Origin: Leisingera daeponensis DSM 23529
GTDB taxonomy: Bacteria > Pseudomonadota > Alphaproteobacteria > Rhodobacterales > Rhodobacteraceae
Length of the DNA stretch: 64,000 nucleotides
Assembly (NCBI RefSeq): GCF_000473145.1
Contig: NZ_KI421500.1
Span: 744,225 to 808,224 of the forward strand
Direction: 5' to 3'
The notes under the pieces were generated by a model. It saw only the letters and a list, made by a program, of their open reading frames with translations, was not told the DNA's origin and made no database searches. Position 1 is the first letter of the stretch. Each line of letters begins with the position of its first letter. The position numbers and the translations under genes were made by a program. Positions 17,705 through 24,785 of this stretch are shown in pieces.

Positions 17705-18172
17705 TTATTTGCGGAAACTGTCCAGAGAGACGATGTCTGCGTTTTTCTTTTCCTCGGCCGGGACGCGGGCGGTGTCCTGCTCCTCATCGTCATCTGCCGC
17801 ATAGGATTCGGAATCTTCTTCGGCGCTTTCGAACCGCAGACCGAATTCCACCGACGGGTCCACGAAAGTGCGGATCGCGTCGTAGGGGATATAGAGAGGC
17901 TCGGGCGAGTCGCCGAAGTTCAGTGTGACGGCAAAGCCTTCATCATCCACCGTCAGATTGTCGAACCAGTGCTGCATGACCACGGTCATTTCGCCCGGAT
18001 AGCGGTCGGACAGCCAATCGGCCAGCTCCACATCGGGATGGGCCGTGTCGAAGGTGATGAAAAAGTGGTGGTTACCGGGCAAGCCGTTCTCAGCGATGTC
18101 CTGCAGCACGGTCCGGATCAGGCCGCGCATGGCAGTGTGCATCAGGTTGCCATAGTCGATTTCACGGGACAT
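17705..18172 (-). CDS. sspB: ClpXP adaptor SspB (alphaproteobacterial type)
   Basis: 155 residues. The globular domain (MSREIDYGNLMHTAMRGLIR, HHFFITFDTAHPDVELADWL, YPGEMTVVMQHWFDNL) is the SspB fold, which binds ssrA-tagged proteins. An acidic flexible linker (ESAEEDSESYAADDDEEQD) follows, then a short C-terminal tail NADIVSLDSFRK, which corresponds to the ClpX-binding segment. SspB tethers tagged stalled-translation products to ClpXP. The tmRNA gene that writes the tag lies only about 2.5 kb away in this window. Confidence 0.93.
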   Translation of the reverse strand: MSREIDYGNLMHTAMRGLIRTVLQDIAENGLPGNHHFFITFDTAHPDVELADWLSDRYPGEMTVVMQHWFDNLTVDDEGFAVTLNFGDSPEPLYIPYDAIRTFVDPSVEFGLRFESAEEDSESYAADDDEEQDTARVPAEEKKNADIVSLDSFRK

Positions 18173-18291
18173 GCAGTCACCCTTTGTTCATTTGCCCCCA
18201 AGCATAAGAGATTCTGGCGGAAACAAAAGACCGCCCTTTTCGCAAGCCGAATTATTTTTGGCACTGGTGGGCGTGTCGAATGCCGCCGCAG

Positions 18292-19563
18292 TCAACTGAT
18301 TGGAAACGGGAATTCGCCAATGGCCAGTCCGGCACATGCCATTGCAGCCAGCAGCAGCAGCATATTGCCGCGCACCACCCAGGCGGCGAGCGGCGCCAGC
18401 AGAACCAGCAGCACCGCGGCGGTGTCCATGCTGCTCCAGACCGGCGCGGGGATATGCAGGATGCCAGCCTCATAGATCTGCGTTTGGGCAAAGGCCACAT
18501 GCATCAGGAACCAGACGGAAAGGTTCAGAATCACGCCCGCGACCGTTGCAGTAACCGCCTTCAGCGCCATGCCAAGCCGGGGATGCGCGGCGATGCGCTC
18601 GACATAAGGCGCGGCGGCGAAGATCCACAGAAAGCATGGCATGAAGGTCGCCCACAGCGCCACCGCGCCTGCCGCCAGGAACAGGCCGAAGCCGCCCTGC
18701 AGAAGCCCAGACAGCATGGCAACGAACTGGGTGACCAGGATCAGGGGGCCGGGCGTGGTCTCGGCCAGTCCCAGCGCGTCGATCATCTGTCCGGCGGTGA
18801 TCCAGCCGAACTGGCTGACAACCGTTTGGCTGATATAGGCCAGCACCGCATAAGCGCCGCCAAAGGTCACTACCGCGAGTTTGGCGAAGAACCAGCCGGC
18901 ATCGGCCAGGAATCCTGCGCCGGACAGGCTGAGTGCAATCAGCGGCAGCAGCCACAGGCTGCCCCAGACGGCGACGGTCCGCAACGTGCCGGCAGCTTGA
19001 AACGGCGCGGCAGGGGCGGGCAGCTCCGCCTCAGATGACTTGCGCAGGAAACCGGTGAGGGCGGCCGCCAGCACCACCAGCGGGAACGGCAGGTTCAGCA
19101 GGAACAGTGCGGCAAAGCCAAATCCCGCCAGCATCCAGTCCGCCCGGTGGCGCAGCGCCTTGCCCGCCAGCCGCCGCAGCGCTTGCAGGATGATGACGAC
19201 GACAGCGGCCTTGATGCCCAGAAAGGCGGATTGCACCGCGGGCAGGGTGCCGTATTGCACGTAGAGCCAAGCCAGCAGCGCAATCACCGCGGCCCCGGGC
19301 AGAACAAACAGCAGCCCCGCCAGCAGCCCGCCTGCGGTGCCGCGCATCTTCCAGCCGGTATAGGTTGCCAGCTGCATCGCTTCCGGCCCCGGCAGCAGCA
19401 TGCAAAAGGAAAGGCCTCGCAGGAAGCTTTCTTCGCTCAGCCAGGCACGGTCTTCGACCAGCTCCTTGTGCATCACAGCAATCTGCGCCGCCGGGCCGCC
19501 AAAGCTCAGCACCCCGATGCGTCCAAAGACACGGAACATCTCCGCCCAGCCGGGATGGCTCAT
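18292..19563 (-). CDS. chrA: chromate transporter ChrA
   Basis: 423-residue membrane protein of the CHR superfamily with two homologous halves. The first begins FGRIGVLSFGGPAAQIAVMH and contains LLPGPEAMQLATYTGW; the second has FFAKLAVVTFGGAYAVLAYI and ETTPGPLILVTQFV. This two-domain layout is the long-chain ChrA form, which exports chromate and gives resistance. Neighbouring genes do not add a chromate regulator. The ATG overlaps by 4 bp (ATGA) with a short upstream frame at 19560-19733. Confidence 0.93.
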   Translation of the reverse strand: MSHPGWAEMFRVFGRIGVLSFGGPAAQIAVMHKELVEDRAWLSEESFLRGLSFCMLLPGPEAMQLATYTGWKMRGTAGGLLAGLLFVLPGAAVIALLAWLYVQYGTLPAVQSAFLGIKAAVVVIILQALRRLAGKALRHRADWMLAGFGFAALFLLNLPFPLVVLAAALTGFLRKSSEAELPAPAAPFQAAGTLRTVAVWGSLWLLPLIALSLSGAGFLADAGWFFAKLAVVTFGGAYAVLAYISQTVVSQFGWITAGQMIDALGLAETTPGPLILVTQFVAMLSGLLQGGFGLFLAAGAVALWATFMPCFLWIFAAAPYVERIAAHPRLGMALKAVTATVAGVILNLSVWFLMHVAFAQTQIYEAGILHIPAPVWSSMDTAAVLLVLLAPLAAWVVRGNMLLLLAAMACAGLAIGEFPFPIS

Positions 19564-19733
19564 GCTGCGCGCTCCGCGAACCGGCTGTGGCGGTAACCAT
19601 CGCGGGCCCGGCGGTTCAGCGCGTTAACAAGGGTCATGGCGGCCTCAAGCTGCTGATGGTGCTCCACTGACCGGCGCAACAGCCCCGCCGCCATGGCGGC
19701 AAGGCCGTGCCAATCGGTACCGGCGCCTCTCAC
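19560..19733 (-). CDS. possible small protein coupled to chrA
   Basis: A 57-residue frame from GTG 19733 ends in TGA at 19560-19562, overlapping the chrA ATG as ATGA. Its sequence (WHGLAAMAAGLLRRSVEHHQ, then LEAAMTLVNALNRRARDGYR) is helical and protein-like, with no membrane segment. No clear ribosome binding site precedes the GTG. The open frame actually extends back to the stop of the SnoaL-like gene, so a degenerate remnant of a larger gene is also possible. I recognise no family. Confidence 0.4.
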   Translation of the reverse strand: MRGAGTDWHGLAAMAAGLLRRSVEHHQQLEAAMTLVNALNRRARDGYRHSRFAERAA

Positions 19734-19832
19734 ACCCTGGGCCAGCCTGTCAAGCGCCGGCGGTCTTGATCCAGGCTCGTCCCGCAGGAGGCAAAGATCA
19801 AGAACCTGCGATGATGGCGCCGCAAACGCCTG

Positions 19833-20372
19833 TCAGCCGAGCCGTTCTCCGGTCAGGCAGATGGCCAAGGCCTCCGGCGGCAGCTGGCCCAGCATTTCGA
19901 ACATCCGGAAATAATCCATGTTGGAGTGCATCTCGGTGATCCTGCCGTCCTGCACCCGCGCCATGACCTGGCCGGTGATCTCGAACGGTTCGCCGTCGCG
20001 GGGGTTGCTGGTTGCGGCCACCAGCCGGACCGACACCCATTCGTCGGTTTCCATCACATGGGTCAAGGTCACCTTGATCGGACCCAAAAGGTTGCGCAGC
20101 GCCGCGACCACCTCGCTGTAATCGCCTTCCGGTTCCGCAAGGGCGGAAACCGATCCGGAGATCAGCGTGTTGCGGCGCATGATGTCAGAGACGGCGCTCA
20201 GGTTGCCTCTGCCCCAGACTTCCTCGAACCAGTGATGCAGCAGGCGGGTCAAAGGCAGGTCAGCCATGCTGGCCGGATCGAAGGGGGCTTCCATCGCAGC
20301 CTGGACGCCGGTTGCGGCAGCCCGGCGCGTGTCAAAGGGTTCAGTCGCGGGTTTGGTGAAAGTATCAGTCAT
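19833..20372 (-). CDS. SnoaL-like / NTF2-fold protein
   Basis: 179 residues from ATG 20372 (MTDTFTKPATEPFDTRRAAA). The core LLHHWFEEVWGRGNLSAVSD, followed by IKVTLTHVMETDEWVSVRLVA and ITGQVMARVQDGRITEMHSN, matches the SnoaL/ester-cyclase branch of the NTF2-like cone fold: a helix-pack followed by a curved sheet lining a cavity. The fold hosts many small-molecule activities, so no reaction is claimed. It is transcribed in the same direction as chrA, and lies downstream of tmRNA on the same strand. Confidence 0.75.
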   Translation of the reverse strand: MTDTFTKPATEPFDTRRAAATGVQAAMEAPFDPASMADLPLTRLLHHWFEEVWGRGNLSAVSDIMRRNTLISGSVSALAEPEGDYSEVVAALRNLLGPIKVTLTHVMETDEWVSVRLVAATSNPRDGEPFEITGQVMARVQDGRITEMHSNMDYFRMFEMLGQLPPEALAICLTGERLG

Positions 20373-20679
20373 TCTTTTCGTAAAGCAGAGCCATGCCCGG
20401 TCAGGCAGGGGGGCATGGGGGCTGTCAGGCGGCCGCGCCGGTTCGGTCGGCAAGCGGCAGGGCGGAGGGAGTTGCACGCTCCGGCACGGCCGGGCTGAAA
20501 TCGCGGGGCGTCAGTATTTCAACATTGTGCAGCCAAAGGCATTGAAGGATTTCCTGCGGTCCGGGTCCGGGTCCGGTACAGACCCGGTAATTTAACAGTC
20601 GCCGGCAGGTTTTACAGCCCATCCCTAAGGTTTTAGGCATTCCCCGCATACCAGCTGGGGATTTGGTCGGAATTCGTGG
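20373..20679. other. ~300-bp gap between the SnoaL-like gene and tmRNA
   Basis: No supported gene. It contains a threefold tandem of the hexamer GGTCCG around 20558-20576 and a hairpin CCGGGTC (20567-20573) with GACCCGG (20581-20587). These lie downstream of tmRNA on the minus strand and may help processing or termination, but no T-tract follows. Confidence 0.4.
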
Positions 20680-20996
20680 GGAAAGTGCAGGTTTCTGTTG
20701 CCAGGTACCTGCGAACCCCGCCTTAGGCTGCAAAGCCTAAGGGCTTAGATTTCGATTTCTCGGACTGCTTACGCAGCCAGAGCAACCGGAGCACGATTGT
20801 CGTTTGCAATTGTACTGTTTGGGCCGGTACGGTGGCACCCCGCCGAGACAAAGCAAACCCCTTTAGACGTCCGTCGATCCTGTTTCGGCCCCATGATCCC
20901 CAAACGAAGGATTTTGGTGGAGCCGCCGGGTACCGCCCCCGGGTCCGATCCGCTTATTACGAGCGCGTTTATGTCCATAGTTCCACAAGGGAACAT
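20680..20996 (-). ncRNA. ssrA: transfer-messenger RNA, permuted two-piece type
   Basis: Read on the minus strand, the acceptor piece comes first (about 20996-20915) and ends CGGCTCCACCA, with CCA at 20917-20915. A 22-nt intervening segment (20914-20893) follows. The coding piece starts GGGGCCG at 20892 and continues AAACAGGATCGACGG, the tmRNA counterpart of GGATTCGACGG. GGGGCCG pairs with CGGCTCC as a 7-bp acceptor stem with G-U at the third pair, the alanine identity element. A T-stem CCGGG/CCCGG precedes it. AAGCGGATC of the acceptor piece pairs with GGTTTGCTT of the coding piece (G-U allowed) as the long connecting helix. The tag frame is at 20807-20769, followed by helix CCTTAGGC/GCCTAAGG and a pseudoknot-like GCAGG/CCTGC. 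Rescues stalled ribosomes; the outer ends are approximate. Confidence 0.94.
20769..20807 (-). other. tmRNA proteolysis-tag reading frame
   Basis: Thirteen codons including the TAA stop encode ANDNRAPVALAA, the degradation tag added to stalled peptides. The resume codon is GCA (Ala). The C-terminal ALAA is the ClpX recognition end, and the N-terminal AND-N part is what SspB binds. Confidence 0.95.
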
Positions 20997-21199
20997 CAGC
21001 TATATAGTGCGCTTCTGCGCGGTTGCAAAGGGGGCAACCGGAATCCTGCTAGGATTCCGGCCAGAAAGGCCTCCCTCCCGGCATAGCGCTCGATATCGCG
21101 GTTCTTGCGGCGCAGCACCTGGCCGGTCTGCATTGCCTTGCAGGCGAAGATGTCGCGCAGCCGGATACCGGGGGAGAGGGCGGAACCGGGTTTGGCCAT
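20996..21199 (-). CDS. small protein, paralogue of the 14840-15067 product, possibly frameshifted
   Basis: 67 residues from ATG 21199: MAKPGSALSPGIRLRDIFAC, then GQVLRRKNRDIERYAGREAF. The middle matches the 75-residue protein at 14840-15067 (GGVIRRQKRDIERLLG). The match stops after GF; the tail RLPPLQPRRSALYS is unlike the paralogue's VVIFCNQDAVRII. In a shifted frame the same DNA reads SGCPLCNRAEAHYI, which resembles it, so a frameshift is possible. A 19-bp near-palindrome GGAATCCT-AGC-AGGATTCC lies at the break. The stop codon abuts the tmRNA 5' end. It could instead be an intact divergent gene. Confidence 0.5.
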   Translation of the reverse strand: MAKPGSALSPGIRLRDIFACKAMQTGQVLRRKNRDIERYAGREAFLAGILAGFRLPPLQPRRSALYS

Positions 21200-21241
21200 G
21201 ACCCAACTGTCCCGGGTCATGGTTTGCAGAGCGTTAACCGC

Positions 21242-21970
21242 TTACTTCTGCGCCCGCGCGGCGAAGACGTCGGAGGCCAGCTTGCGGGTTTCGCTCTCCA
21301 GGTCCTGCAAGCCGCAGACGGCCGCGCTGCCGTCGCCTGCTTCGATGGCGTCGGCAATGCGGGAATGCAGGCCGGTGATCACCTCGCGGTCTCGGGCGGT
21401 GAACGTGATCATATTCATCAGGGGCTGCATCGCTTCCACCGCGCCGGCCAGCTGATAGGACAGCACCGGATTGCCTGCACCGTCCACCAGCGCCCGGTGA
21501 AACGCCACGTCGGAGGCGCAGAAGGCCTCATCGGTCAGTCCCGGTTGCCCCTGGCGGAAGATCTCCGCCCGCATCGTCGCCAGGTGGTCCGCACTGCGGC
21601 GTTCGGCCGACAGCGGCGCACAGGCGCGTTCCAGCGCATAACGCGCCTCGCACGCTGTATCGAAACTCACCGCATTCATGCTCAGCAGCAGGGTGGAGGT
21701 GGTGATCTGCTGCGAATAGGCGTCCTCAAAGCTCAGCCGGTTCACAAAGGCTCCGCCGGTTGCTCCGCGCTGGGTGCGGATCAGCGATTGCGCCGCCAGC
21801 CGCTTCAGCGCTTCGCGCACGGTCGGGCGGGACACCTTGAAATGATCCGACAGCTCCGCCTCCGACGGCAGCCGCTCATCGACGATCAGCTCGCCGGAAA
21901 TGATGGCATCCTTGATTGCCTGGGCTATCTGAACCGAAAGATCGGCGGAGCTGTTGGGGTCAATCTTCAT
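21242..21970 (-). CDS. GntR/FadR-family transcriptional regulator
   Basis: 242 residues. The N-terminal winged helix (about 10-78) reads IAQAIKDAIISGELIVDERL, then PSEAELSDHFKVSRPTVREA and TQRGATGGAFV, a textbook GntR DNA-binding domain. The all-helical C-terminal FCD domain includes SDVAFHRALVDGAGN and ITGLHSRIADAIEAGD, with histidines that bind metal or an acid ligand. It is divergent from the DUF2182-DUF1326-dmdA-acuI series. A GntR-type gene beside dmdA is also found in Ruegeria pomeroyi, so control of DMSP genes is likely. The ligand is not known from sequence. Confidence 0.92.
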   Translation of the reverse strand: MKIDPNSSADLSVQIAQAIKDAIISGELIVDERLPSEAELSDHFKVSRPTVREALKRLAAQSLIRTQRGATGGAFVNRLSFEDAYSQQITTSTLLLSMNAVSFDTACEARYALERACAPLSAERRSADHLATMRAEIFRQGQPGLTDEAFCASDVAFHRALVDGAGNPVLSYQLAGAVEAMQPLMNMITFTARDREVITGLHSRIADAIEAGDGSAAVCGLQDLESETRKLASDVFAARAQK

Positions 21971-22023
21971 GCCCGGGATCCTGACGCTGCGTTACGCCGA
22001 GGCTGGCCCGGCGAGAAATCATT

Positions 22024-22054
22024 TGTCTGACATTTAAAAGTCTGACATTTAAAA
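22024..22054. promoter_or_regulatory. tandem 15-bp repeat, probable GntR operator
   Basis: GTCTGACATTTAAAA occurs twice head to tail (22025-22039 and 22040-22054). The first copy is preceded by T, giving the inverted repeat TGTC-T-GACA (22024-22032), the kind of half-site spacing seen in FadR-type operators. It sits 54 bp upstream of the GntR gene start and 42 bp upstream of the DUF2182 start, in the shared promoter region. Confidence 0.65.
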
Positions 22055-22095
22055 CTCAAGACCTGAGTCGCTAACCCTCATACCCGGAGCGCGCC

Positions 22096-22866
22096 ATGAA
22101 AGCCATTCTGGCACAACGGATCAGAACCATGGGAGGCTGGCATTGGCTGGGCCTGTTCGGGCTGATCCTGGGGGCGTGGGTTCTGCTCTATGCGATGTCC
22201 GTGCCGGCCGAGCTGCGCGCCGCGGGGGCCATTTACGGGCCCGATTTCTGGCGCGACTTCTGCACGCTGACCCCGGATGCGGCGGGTTTTGGCAAGATGC
22301 TGATGATGTGGGCGCTGATGTCGGCGGCGATGATGGCGCCGACCGCGCTGCCAGCCTTTGCCACCTACGAGGATTTGTCCCACACCGCGCCGGACACCAG
22401 CTTTACCCGTCTGGTGGGCGGCTATCTGGCGGTGTGGCTCGGCTTTTCGGCGCTGGCCGCCGTGCTGCAGCTGGGGCTGTTCCAGGCAGAATTGCTCACC
22501 GCCTTCGGCGACAGCAACTCGCGCTACCTGTCGGCGGGCCTGCTGCTGGTCGCGGGCGGCTATCAGTTCTCGCCGGTGAAGGAAGCCTGCCTCAGCAAAT
22601 GCCGCCGCCCGCTGGTGTTCTTCATGCAGCACTGGGACGAGGGCCCGCTGCGCAACGGGCTGCGGCTGGGGCTGGTGTGCCTTGGCTGCTGCTGGGCACT
22701 GATGCTGCTGGCCTTCGCGGGCGGCACCATGAACATTGCCTTCATGGGGCTGGCGACCGTGATCATGATTTTGGAAAAGCTGCCGGATCTGGGCCGCTAC
22801 ATCACCAAACCGCTGGGTGCGGGGCTGGTGGTTGCGGCGCTGGCGCTGGCAGCAGGGATTATCTGA
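22096..22866 (+). CDS. DUF2182 membrane protein, putative metal-binding
   Basis: 256 residues with about six membrane helices. The second helix is methionine-rich (GKMLMMWALMSAAMMAPTAL, residues 67-86), and the later loops carry paired cysteines (ACLSKCRRPL, LVCLGCCWALM). These are the conserved features of DUF2182, annotated as a predicted metal-binding integral membrane family; soft-metal (copper-like) handling is an inference from Met/Cys content. It is followed after 15 bp by a DUF1326 gene, and the two families commonly occur together. The pair lies between the GntR regulator and dmdA, all in one direction from the divergent promoter. Confidence 0.88.
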   Translation: MKAILAQRIRTMGGWHWLGLFGLILGAWVLLYAMSVPAELRAAGAIYGPDFWRDFCTLTPDAAGFGKMLMMWALMSAAMMAPTALPAFATYEDLSHTAPDTSFTRLVGGYLAVWLGFSALAAVLQLGLFQAELLTAFGDSNSRYLSAGLLLVAGGYQFSPVKEACLSKCRRPLVFFMQHWDEGPLRNGLRLGLVCLGCCWALMLLAFAGGTMNIAFMGLATVIMILEKLPDLGRYITKPLGAGLVVAALALAAGII

Positions 22867-22881
22867 GAGGGAGACTAAGAC

Positions 22882-23514
22882 ATGGCCTTGGACGCCGCAA
22901 CGGGCACCGTGCCCTGGACAATCAAAGGGGAGCTGATCCTCAACTGCAACTGCACCGTGTTCTGCCCCTGCGTGGTGTCGCTGGGCAAGCACCCACCGAC
23001 CGAGGGCCATTGCCAGGCCTGGGCAGGCGTGCGCATCGACACGGGCGATTACGGCGGGGTTGACCTGTCGGGCCTGAACGTCGGCCTGTTCCTGGAGATC
23101 CCCGGCAACATGGGCCGCGGCAACTGGAAGGCGGCGGCTTACATCGACGACCGCGCCTCGGATGACGCTTATGACGCGCTGGTTGCGATCTTCTCCGGCG
23201 CCGCGCGCGGCACCACCGGGCTGTTCTCGATGCTGGTGGGCGAATTCCTGGGCGCCGAACGCTCTCCGGTCACGTTCGAGACCGAAGGCAAGGAACGCCG
23301 CCTGATGGTCGGCAAGAAAATCCAGGGCGCGGTGGTCCCGGTCGAGGGCAAGGACGGCAAGGAGATTGTCGTCACCAACACCGAATACTGGATGGGCCCC
23401 GACATCACCGTCGCCACTGCCACCAAGGGCCGCGTGCGTGCCTTTGGCCGGGTCTGGGATTTTGAAGGCCGCTCCGCTGAGATCTGCCAGATCGACTGGC
23501 ACGGGCCGAAGTAA
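22882..23514 (+). CDS. DUF1326 protein with C-x-C-x3-C-x-C motif
   Basis: 210 residues, soluble, no signal peptide. The N-terminal strand GELILNCNCTVFCPCVVSLG carries Cys22, Cys24, Cys28 and Cys30, the invariant cysteine cluster of DUF1326. The rest is predicted mostly beta (VDLSGLNVGLFLEIPGNMGR, SPVTFETEGKERRLMVGKKI). The cluster is a likely metal or thiol-exchange site. It is the partner of the upstream DUF2182 membrane protein; together they look like a small metal-handling module of unknown purpose. A 25-bp hairpin follows the stop before dmdA. Confidence 0.88.
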   Translation: MALDAATGTVPWTIKGELILNCNCTVFCPCVVSLGKHPPTEGHCQAWAGVRIDTGDYGGVDLSGLNVGLFLEIPGNMGRGNWKAAAYIDDRASDDAYDALVAIFSGAARGTTGLFSMLVGEFLGAERSPVTFETEGKERRLMVGKKIQGAVVPVEGKDGKEIVVTNTEYWMGPDITVATATKGRVRAFGRVWDFEGRSAEICQIDWHGPK

Positions 23515-23523
23515 AGGCAGCTT

Positions 23524-23548
23524 GCAGGCCGGCCTCCCGCCGGCCTGC
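23524..23548 (+). promoter_or_regulatory. 10-bp perfect stem-loop between DUF1326 and dmdA
   Basis: GCAGGCCGGC (23524-23533) and GCCGGCCTGC (23539-23548) pair perfectly around CTCCC. No T-tract follows, so it is more likely an mRNA-processing or stability element setting different levels for the genes on each side than a terminator. The dmdA start codon is 27 bp further on. Confidence 0.55.
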
Positions 23549-23575
23549 CAACAACCGTATCCGGAGACTGCCGTT

Positions 23576-24670
23576 ATGGCCCAAATCTTCCCCTCGCGCC
23601 GCGTGCGCAGAACGCCTTTCACCCCCGGCGTGGAGGCCGCGGGCGTCAAGGCCTATACTGTTTACAACCACATGCTGCTGGCCACCGTGTTCGACAGTCT
23701 GGAATATGACTGCGCGCATCTGAAAGAGCATGTGCAGGTCTGGGACGTGGCCTGTGAGCGCCAGGTCAGCATCAAGGGGCCGGACGCGCTGCGGCTGATG
23801 AAGATGATCAGCCCGCGCGACATGGACAGGATGGCGGATGACCAGTGCTATTATGTGCCCGTCGTGGATCACAGGGGCGGTATGCTGAACGATCCGGTGG
23901 CGGTGAAGCTGGCAGCCGACCATTACTGGCTGTCGCTGGCCGACGGCGACTTTCTGCAGTTTGTGCTGGGGATTGCAATTGCCAAGGGGCTGGATGTGGA
24001 AATCGTCGAGCCTGACGTCTCGCCGCTGGCGGTGCAAGGCCCCAAGGCGGAGGATCTGATGGCCCGCGTCTTTGGCGAGGCGGTGCGCGATATCCGCTTT
24101 TTCCGCTACAAGCGGCTGGCGTTTCAAGGTGTTGACCTGGTGGTTGCGCGCTCCGGCTGGTCCAAGCAGGGCGGCTTCGAGGTCTATGTCGAAGGCTCGG
24201 ACCTGGGCATGCCGCTGTGGCATGCCTTGTTTGCGGCCGGAGAGGACATGCATGTGCGTGCGGGCTGCCCGAACACGATCGAGCGGATCGAAGCCGGGCT
24301 CTTGAGCTATGGCAACGACATGACCCGCGAAAACACGCCTTATGAATGCGGTCTGGGCAAATTCTGCAACTCGCCTGAAGAGTATATCGGCAAGGCCGCG
24401 CTGGCAGAGCAGGCCGCAAACGGACCCGCCCGCCAGATCCGCCCGCTGGCGATCGGCGGAGAGATCCCGCCGTGCCTGGACGCCTGGCCGCTTTACGCCG
24501 ACGGCAAACAGGTCGGCAATGTCGGCTCGGCCGTGTTCTCCCCAGAATTCGGGGTGAACGCGGCAATTGGCATGGTGGACCGTTCCCATTGGGACGCGGG
24601 CGCCTGGATGGAAGTGGAAACCCCGGCAGGGATGCGGCCCGCAACGGTGCAGGAGCGGTTCTGGCGCTAA
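23576..24670 (+). CDS. dmdA: dimethylsulfoniopropionate demethylase
   Basis: 364 residues from ATG 23576 (MAQIFPSRRVRRTPFTPGVE). A GcvT-fold, tetrahydrofolate-dependent methyltransferase. DmdA moves a methyl from DMSP to THF, giving methylmercaptopropionate, the first step of the marine demethylation pathway. Typical segments are AYTVYNHMLL, HVQVWDVACERQVSIKGPDA, VSPLAVQGPKAEDLMARVFG and TRENTPYECGLGKFC. Length equals that of known DmdA, shorter than many GcvT relatives. The assignment is strengthened by acuI directly downstream and a GntR regulator upstream, the arrangement in Ruegeria pomeroyi. A non-DmdA GcvT-like aminomethyltransferase is the main alternative. Confidence 0.88.
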   Translation: MAQIFPSRRVRRTPFTPGVEAAGVKAYTVYNHMLLATVFDSLEYDCAHLKEHVQVWDVACERQVSIKGPDALRLMKMISPRDMDRMADDQCYYVPVVDHRGGMLNDPVAVKLAADHYWLSLADGDFLQFVLGIAIAKGLDVEIVEPDVSPLAVQGPKAEDLMARVFGEAVRDIRFFRYKRLAFQGVDLVVARSGWSKQGGFEVYVEGSDLGMPLWHALFAAGEDMHVRAGCPNTIERIEAGLLSYGNDMTRENTPYECGLGKFCNSPEEYIGKAALAEQAANGPARQIRPLAIGGEIPPCLDAWPLYADGKQVGNVGSAVFSPEFGVNAAIGMVDRSHWDAGAWMEVETPAGMRPATVQERFWR

Positions 24671-24672
24671 GC

Positions 24673-24746
24673 TGAGACGGGCAGGGGGGCGCTGCCCCCC
24701 GCCGCGGCAGGCCGCGGCTCCCCCGGGATATTTCGGGCCAGACGAA
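24673..24746 (+). repeat. intergenic GC-rich hairpins plus dispersed GGGATATTT-GCCAGA motif, copy 1
   Basis: After the dmdA stop there is a GGGGGGC-GCT-GCCCCCC hairpin (about 24685-24700), then CCGCGG-CAGG-CCGCGG (24703-24718), then CCCCGGGATATTTCGGGCC continuing AGACGAA (24721-24746). The last part recurs at 42325-42347 and, inverted, at 60894-60921. Confidence 0.7.
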
Positions 24747-24785
24747 CAAGGGATCTGGTCCGGTTCAGAGGAAAGGGAATACGAA

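Noticed and set aside
20769..20996. Apparent 75-residue protein ending STIANDNRAPVALAA.
   Set aside because: This is the tmRNA gene read through. Only the last 12 codons are translated, as the degradation tag.
21224..22030. 268-residue plus-strand open frame opposite the GntR gene.
   Set aside because: It is the antisense reading of a clear GntR/FCD regulator and has no recognisable domain or start signal.
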